From: Paenarthrobacter sp. DKR-5
GTDB taxonomy: Bacteria; Actinomycetota; Actinomycetes; Actinomycetales; Micrococcaceae
Direction: 5' to 3'
DNA length: 63,751 nt
NCBI RefSeq assembly: GCF_018531425.1
Contig: NZ_JAHBOI010000011.1
Coordinates: forward strand, 1-63,751
Below the pieces are notes generated by a model. It did no database searches. It saw only the letters and a list, made by a program, of their open reading frames with translations, and was not told where the DNA came from. The first letter of the stretch is position 1. Every line of letters starts with the position of its first letter. Position numbers and translations under genes: made by a program. This document shows, one piece after another, positions 59,605 to 63,751 of this stretch.

Positions 59605-60107
59605 GGAAGGCTCGCAGGTGAAACGTTTCCCGCAACCCGGCGGGCACGGTTGACGGGATGACCGCGCCACCTTGGTTGCGGCTTTGCAGACAGGGCCGGC
59701 CGGCCCTGTCTGCGCGCCTGGAAAGCGGGTAAAGGGGCAAGTAGTGGTCCTGAAAACCTGAGTACCCGGGCACCAAAGTCGAGTAGGGATTTACTCGTGT
59801 GCCGGGTGTCGAGGCCTCCTAGGCTCGTAGATGTTGAATCACATCATCAGCCGGTCAGGAGCGGGTCTCACACAATGCGCGATCACACTACCCCTTGCGA
59901 ACTGGCTCATGCCGCAGCCACCTGGCTGCCCGCCTCGCATCCACGCGTGCAGGCCCCACGATCGGGGCCGGCGATGGTGGAGTCTTCTGAGACCGAGACT
60001 TCCCCCCAGCCGTCGCCGGCCCCCCTTTCTTTCGCGCCTGCCCGGTTTTGGCGCCGCCACGCCGTTCCCGCGTAGCCCTTGGCGGAGTCCAGGAGACGGG
60101 GTGTGAG
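59605..60107. other. 503-bp non-coding stretch with strong secondary-structure motifs
   Basis: No convincing gene is visible. It holds a perfect 28-bp palindrome at 59686-59713 (GCAGACAGGGCCGG and its mirror complement), a nested hairpin at 59764-59807 (ACCCGGGCAC/GTGCCGGGT around GAGTA-GGGATT-TACTC), and short open frames without ribosome sites. It probably contains the SARP promoter and leader, and might encode a small RNA. Confidence 0.5.
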
Positions 60108-60812
60108 ATGGAAACGATGACGAACAGCGAATGGGAGCTCCAGCTTTTGGGCTGCTGGCAGCTCAAGCGGGACGGCCAGCCGGTGGACATCGGCATCCGC
60201 CAGCAGCGGCTGATCGCGGCCTTGGCGCTCCTGGGCCCGCGCTCGCGCCGTTATCTCACCGGCCTGCTGTGGCCGGACAGCACTGACGCGCAAGCAGCGG
60301 GGAGCCTCCGGACCACCGTCTTCCGCATCACCCATGAACAGCCCGGGCTGCTCGAGGGCTTCGGCGACTCCCTCCGGCTGGCACCGGGTGTGCCCGTGGA
60401 CACGTTCGCCGTGCGGCAGGTCATTGACGACGTCGCCCGGGGCGACTGCGCGCCGGCCATCGGCTGCGTGGATCTCCTGCGCAACGCGGACCTGCTCCCT
60501 GGCTGGTACGAGGACTGGGTCGTCTTCGAGCAGGAACAGCTGACGCAGCAGCGCGTGCACTGTCTCGAAGCCCTCGGCGAATATCTCCTGCAGAGCAACG
60601 ACGTCGCCCGTTCGCTTGAGGCGGCCCACGCCGCCGCCTCGATTGAGCCCCTGCGCGAAAGCGCCCAGCTGCTCATCCTGAAGGCCAACCTCAAAGCGGG
60701 GAACAACGTGCGGGCGATCAAGTCCTTCGAGGACTTCCACCGCAAGACCCAGAGCGAGCTTGGCGTCGCCCCGTCGAGCCGCTTCAGGGACCTGCTGCAG
60801 AAGGCGAACTAG
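60108..60812 (+). CDS. SARP/BTAD-type transcriptional activator
   Basis: A 234-residue regulator with an OmpR-like winged helix (about 8-90: LQLLGCWQLKRDGQPVDIG, RRYLTGLLWPDSTDAQAAGSLRTTVFRI) and a bacterial transcriptional activation domain (about 95-232), the SARP layout. The start is ATG 60108 with AGGAG upstream; ATG 60117 is an alternative. No biosynthetic cluster is nearby, so its target is not apparent. It has a long 5' region. Confidence 0.85.
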   Translation: METMTNSEWELQLLGCWQLKRDGQPVDIGIRQQRLIAALALLGPRSRRYLTGLLWPDSTDAQAAGSLRTTVFRITHEQPGLLEGFGDSLRLAPGVPVDTFAVRQVIDDVARGDCAPAIGCVDLLRNADLLPGWYEDWVVFEQEQLTQQRVHCLEALGEYLLQSNDVARSLEAAHAAASIEPLRESAQLLILKANLKAGNNVRAIKSFEDFHRKTQSELGVAPSSRFRDLLQKAN

Positions 60813-60939
60813 GCACCGGGCCACTTCCTGGTTCCGGATGGCCGCGACACGCCCATCCATCCAGCATCCGGCTTCGAATCACCCGTACCTTTACGCGAGG
60901 TAGGGTTTGAGCGATTTGCGAATTTCGAAGGAGCCATTG

Positions 60940-61116
60940 ATGAAGTCGTTTGCATGCGGAGACGTGGTACCGGGTTGTGAGGCCCGCTGGGTTTGCAGCA
61001 CCGAAGACGAGATCCTCGTCGCGGTGGCAGGCCATGCGGCCGCGGCGCACGGCCTGCAGGAGGTGCCGGCCGAGCTGGTCCAGTCCGTCCGGTCCTCCAT
61101 CGTCACGGTGGGGTGA
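60940..61116 (+). CDS. DUF1059 small protein
   Basis: A 58-residue protein. FACGDVVPGCEARWVC and HAAAAHG give the DUF1059 pattern of Cys/His residues, with a final hydrophobic helix. It probably binds a metal. CGAAGGAG fixes the ATG. Its stop shares one base with the ATG of the EAL gene (TGATG), so the two are translated together. Confidence 0.85.
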   Translation: MKSFACGDVVPGCEARWVCSTEDEILVAVAGHAAAAHGLQEVPAELVQSVRSSIVTVG

Positions 61117-62270
61117 TGCCCGACGCAGACGGTGTCCTCCCTGGTGCGACGCCGGCAGCGGTGCCGGACTGGGAGGCATTGCTGGATGCCGCCTGCCGGG
61201 GCGAAGGACTAGCCGCTGCGTACCAGCCCATTGTCGACACGGTCCGTGGCACGGTGGTCGGCTACGAGGCGCTCGCTCGCTTTCCGGGCTTCACCGAGAA
61301 GAACCCTGAAGCGTGGTTCTCCGCCGCCCGGCAACACGGCCGGTCCGCCGAACTGGAGGAAGCGGCCCTGCGGACTGCCCTGCGCGCGAGGGCCACCATC
61401 CCCCCGAACTGTTTCCTGACCCTCAACGTTTCCCCGGAGCTGCTCGCCACGGAGCGCATCCGCAGCGTATGGCGGGACGAGGGGAACCTGGGCGGCATCG
61501 TCGTCGAGCTCACCGAGCAGACTCCCATCGAGTCCTATCTGGACCTCGAACCGGACCTGGACCGGATCCGCGCGGCTGGCGCTCTCATTGCCGTCGACGA
61601 CGCCGGTGCCGGTTATGCCGGCCTGCGGCACCTGCTCGCGCTCCGGCCCGCCATGATCAAAATCGACCGCGCCCTGATCCAGGACGTCGACCGCGATGAG
61701 GCGAAGCGCGCACTGATCGAGATGCTCGGCACCTTCGCCAGCCGGGTGGACGCCTGGGTGCTGGGCGAGGGCGTGGAGCGCGCCGAGGAGCTTGAAGCAC
61801 TCGCGGCGCTCGGTGTGCCTCTGGTGCAGGGCTACCATCTGGGCCGTCCCGCTCCGCCCTGGAAGGGGGTCGAGCCGGAGGCGGCCCACGCGCTGGCCGC
61901 CCGGCATTCGGCAGCGGCGGCTGGCGTCGTACGCGACGTCGTCGAGCCGGCCAGGACCGCCACCAGCACTGCGCAGGCCGCGGACTCGTTCGGCGCAGAC
62001 CAGCTGCTCGAATCGGTCGTGTTGCTGGAGGATCATTTCCGGCCTGTCTGCGTGCTCGACGCCGGCTCGGCGGGTCTCGGCGTGGTGGTCCCGGGCCTGC
62101 GCGTGAACCTCGACACCCCGCTCGGCGAGGCCCTGGCGCGGTCCATGACCCGCCCCCGGGCGGCCCGGTTCGAGCCGCTGCTCGTCACCGACAATGCCGG
62201 CAGGTTCGCCGGGATCGCCCGCCTGGAGCGGATGATCACAGCAGTCGTGGCCGCGCCCTCCCGGGCCTAG
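61116..62270 (+). CDS. EAL-domain cyclic-di-GMP phosphodiesterase with C-terminal domain
   Basis: A 384-residue cytoplasmic protein. The EAL domain (about 20-250) keeps all catalytic residues I could trace: Glu51 in YEAL, Asn104, Glu131 in VELTE, Asp161/162 in DDAGAGY, Lys182 in IKID, Glu218 in GEGVE and Gln238 in VQGY. So it should cleave cyclic-di-GMP. A further domain (about 285-384) resembles a single CBS-like unit. There is no GGDEF domain and no membrane anchor. Confidence 0.9.
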   Translation: MPDADGVLPGATPAAVPDWEALLDAACRGEGLAAAYQPIVDTVRGTVVGYEALARFPGFTEKNPEAWFSAARQHGRSAELEEAALRTALRARATIPPNCFLTLNVSPELLATERIRSVWRDEGNLGGIVVELTEQTPIESYLDLEPDLDRIRAAGALIAVDDAGAGYAGLRHLLALRPAMIKIDRALIQDVDRDEAKRALIEMLGTFASRVDAWVLGEGVERAEELEALAALGVPLVQGYHLGRPAPPWKGVEPEAAHALAARHSAAAAGVVRDVVEPARTATSTAQAADSFGADQLLESVVLLEDHFRPVCVLDAGSAGLGVVVPGLRVNLDTPLGEALARSMTRPRAARFEPLLVTDNAGRFAGIARLERMITAVVAAPSRA

Positions 62271-62331
62271 CCTCCGCGCGGTACCCTCGGGGCGTGGCCT
62301 CCGCAACGGCAGCCGGCTGCCGCGCACCCGC

Positions 62332-63744
62332 CTACAGGTCCGTGGCCAGCGCCCCCGCGCGTCCGTGGGCGGAACCGGTGGCGAACCCGATGGACACCGG
62401 CTGCGGGCCGGAGGAACCGCAGCAGGAGGAGGCTTCGGCAGCGGGCGCATCGCAGCTGCTGCCGATGTCAGTGGAGCACACGCCCGTTTCAGGCAGTTCC
62501 AGCTGGACCCGGTCGGCGGCTTCCTGGTCTCCGGCCAGTGCCGCGGCGATCGAACGGACCTGCTCATAGCCGGTGGCCAGCAGGAACGTCGGCGCACGCC
62601 CGTAGGACTTCATGCCTGCGATGTAGAAGTCGCGGTCAGGATGCGCGAGCAGCCTGGCCCCGTGCGGGGGAACAGTGCCGCAGCTGTGGAAGTCCGGGTC
62701 GATCAGCGGCCCGAGTTCCCGGGGTGCCTCGACGCCGGGGTCGAGGTCGAGCCGGATTTCCTTCAGGATGTCCAGGTCGGGCCGGAACCCGGTGGCAGGG
62801 ATGAGCACGTCGACGCCCAGGACCGTGGCGCCGTCGGGGGTGGCTCCGTGGACGTGCAGGCCCTCGGCGCCGGAGGGCGTGAGTTCGAACCCCGTGATCG
62901 TGAACGAGGTGCGCAGGTTGACGGCACCGGTATCGACGAGACGTCGCAACCGCGTCCCGAGCATTCCGCGTGCAGGCAGCCCGTCACGGTCGCCGCCGCC
63001 GTACAGGCGCGTGGCGTCCGCGCCGCGCACGGCCCAACTGATTCGGGTCCCGGGCTCCTCCCGCGCAAGCCCACCCAGCGCCAGCAGCGTGTTGGCGGCC
63101 GAATGTCCGGCGCCCACCACCAGCACGTGCCGGCCGGCGAACAGGTGCCGGTCCCGGCCGGTAACGTCGGGGAGCGGCGAGGAGATGAATCCGGCGCCCC
63201 GGGCCTCGGCCTCCCCCGGTGCGGCCAGGCCCCCGGAGCCGACGGGGTTCGGAGTGGTCCACGTGCCGGAGGCATCGATGACTGCGCGGACAAGGTGGTC
63301 ATGGACGGCCCCGTCAGCGGCCGTCGCGCGCACGAGGTACGGCCGCTCCTGCCGTCCCAGTGACTGCGTCTTGTCCATGCCCTGGCGGGTGACGGCGGCG
63401 ACCCGGGCCCCGGTGCGCAGGGCCCCGGCGATCACGGGAAGTGCCGCGAGCGGCGCCAGATAGTCTTCGACCAGCTCGCGGCCGTAGGGCAGCGCCGTGG
63501 GCCGGGGCGCCTGCCACCCGGCGGCTTCCAGGAGCCGGCGGGCGGCGGCATCGATGTTGTACTGCCAGGGCGAGAACAACCGGGTGTGGCCCCACTCCGT
63601 GATCGAGGCGCCTGCGGCGTCGCCGGCTTCGAAGATCAGCGGCCGCAGGCCCTGTTCGAGCAGGTGGGCGGCGGCGGCGAGGCCGACCGGCCCGGCTCCG
63701 ATGACGGCCACCGGAAGATCCGCGCGGCCGGGCACCTCAGGCAT
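62332..63744 (-). CDS. FAD/NAD(P)-dependent flavoprotein monooxygenase-like, Cys-rich tail
   Basis: A 470-residue flavoprotein. The FAD motif GAGPVGLAAAAHL (16-28) and the NADP motif VVGAGHSAANTLL (about 210-222) are present. The C-terminal 45 residues carry clustered cysteines (GVCSTDIGSSCD, SSCCGSS). In Actinobacteria such proteins are often encoded in arsenic-resistance loci (ArsO-like); no ars gene is seen before the edge, so this is inference. The ATG is at 63744, seven bases from the end, so the promoter is outside the window. Confidence 0.8.
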   Translation of the reverse strand: MPEVPGRADLPVAVIGAGPVGLAAAAHLLEQGLRPLIFEAGDAAGASITEWGHTRLFSPWQYNIDAAARRLLEAAGWQAPRPTALPYGRELVEDYLAPLAALPVIAGALRTGARVAAVTRQGMDKTQSLGRQERPYLVRATAADGAVHDHLVRAVIDASGTWTTPNPVGSGGLAAPGEAEARGAGFISSPLPDVTGRDRHLFAGRHVLVVGAGHSAANTLLALGGLAREEPGTRISWAVRGADATRLYGGGDRDGLPARGMLGTRLRRLVDTGAVNLRTSFTITGFELTPSGAEGLHVHGATPDGATVLGVDVLIPATGFRPDLDILKEIRLDLDPGVEAPRELGPLIDPDFHSCGTVPPHGARLLAHPDRDFYIAGMKSYGRAPTFLLATGYEQVRSIAAALAGDQEAADRVQLELPETGVCSTDIGSSCDAPAAEASSCCGSSGPQPVSIGFATGSAHGRAGALATDL

Positions 63745-63751
63745 GGGACTC

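Noticed and set aside
59797-60106. Short open frames of about 90 codons upstream of the SARP gene
   Set aside because: No ribosome sites, Pro/Arg-rich content and mutual overlap; region better described as non-coding.
1-63751. tRNA, rRNA, replication origin
   Set aside because: I looked through the intergenic gaps and saw no tRNA cloverleaf sequence, rRNA segment or DnaA-box cluster, though a covariance search was not possible.

Overview
The window is 63.8 kb of high-GC DNA with short intergenic gaps, many GTG starts and overlapping ATGA/GTGA/TGATG junctions. The gene content (TasA/SipW cluster, BTAD/SARP regulator, GAF-ANTAR protein, mycothiol-era actinobacterial redox genes, dodecin, bkd operon, alanine dehydrogenase with a divergent PucR regulator) points to a soil-type actinobacterium, most likely a member of the Micrococcaceae close to Arthrobacter/Pseudarthrobacter. 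I infer this from gene families and codon use; no rRNA or tRNA gene is visible. It looks like chromosome with one IS481-family insertion.

Region 1 (1-14.4 kb) is a sulfur, redox and nitric-oxide stress zone. It holds a DsrE protein, a frameshifted DUF2510 protein, a lipoprotein, a P3A-type cation ATPase, a small zinc-ribbon protein, a DsbA-like/CcdA-like/CPxC membrane protein operon, a rhodanese plus TauE/SafE exporter, a CstR-like repressor, a NiCoT metal transporter, a persulfide dioxygenase-rhodanese fusion and a DUF302 protein. Three 16-bp sites of the form ATACCC-N4-GGGTAT lie in front of the zinc-ribbon gene, between the rhodanese and the CstR-like gene, and between the persulfide dioxygenase and DUF302 genes. 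This outlines a persulfide (or copper) regulon; a fourth identical site lies far away at 59.6 kb. NsrR and flavohaemoglobin (NO sensing and detoxification) follow directly.

Region 2 (14.5-19.7 kb) has a DUF4389 membrane protein and a STAS-like gene whose convergent stop codons once shared one CCTAGG palindrome, now split by a 0.9-kb IS481-family element whose transposase carries two apparent in-frame internal deletions. HSP20 and a TasA-like/SipW/secreted-protein operon follow.

Region 3 (19.7-34 kb) is mostly metabolism and repair: pucR/ald, TetR/FMN reductase, an aminotransferase, a GAF-ANTAR regulator, an alkylation-repair operon (MGMT, ECF sigma factor, second MGMT with an N-terminal extension, AlkB), the branched-chain 2-oxoacid dehydrogenase genes and a HisC-like aminotransferase.

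Region 4 (34-47.4 kb) holds assimilatory nitrate uptake and reduction (NarK, molybdopterin subunit, FAD/BFD subunit), a two-gene unit of a WXG100-like protein and an alpha/beta hydrolase, purB, a VOC protein, and an operon joining a BcsA-like glycosyltransferase, STAS protein, RsbW-like ATPase and GH26-like glycosidase.

Region 5 (47.5-63.7 kb) is a run of small and regulatory genes: dodecin, DMT exporter and CGNR regulator, MATE, IclR, a Ser/Thr kinase-GAF fusion, aldo/keto reductase, a membrane-anchored sulfite-oxidase-fold enzyme, DUF1206, several stress-type small proteins, a 600-bp structured non-coding stretch, a SARP regulator, DUF1059, an EAL phosphodiesterase and a flavoprotein at the right edge.
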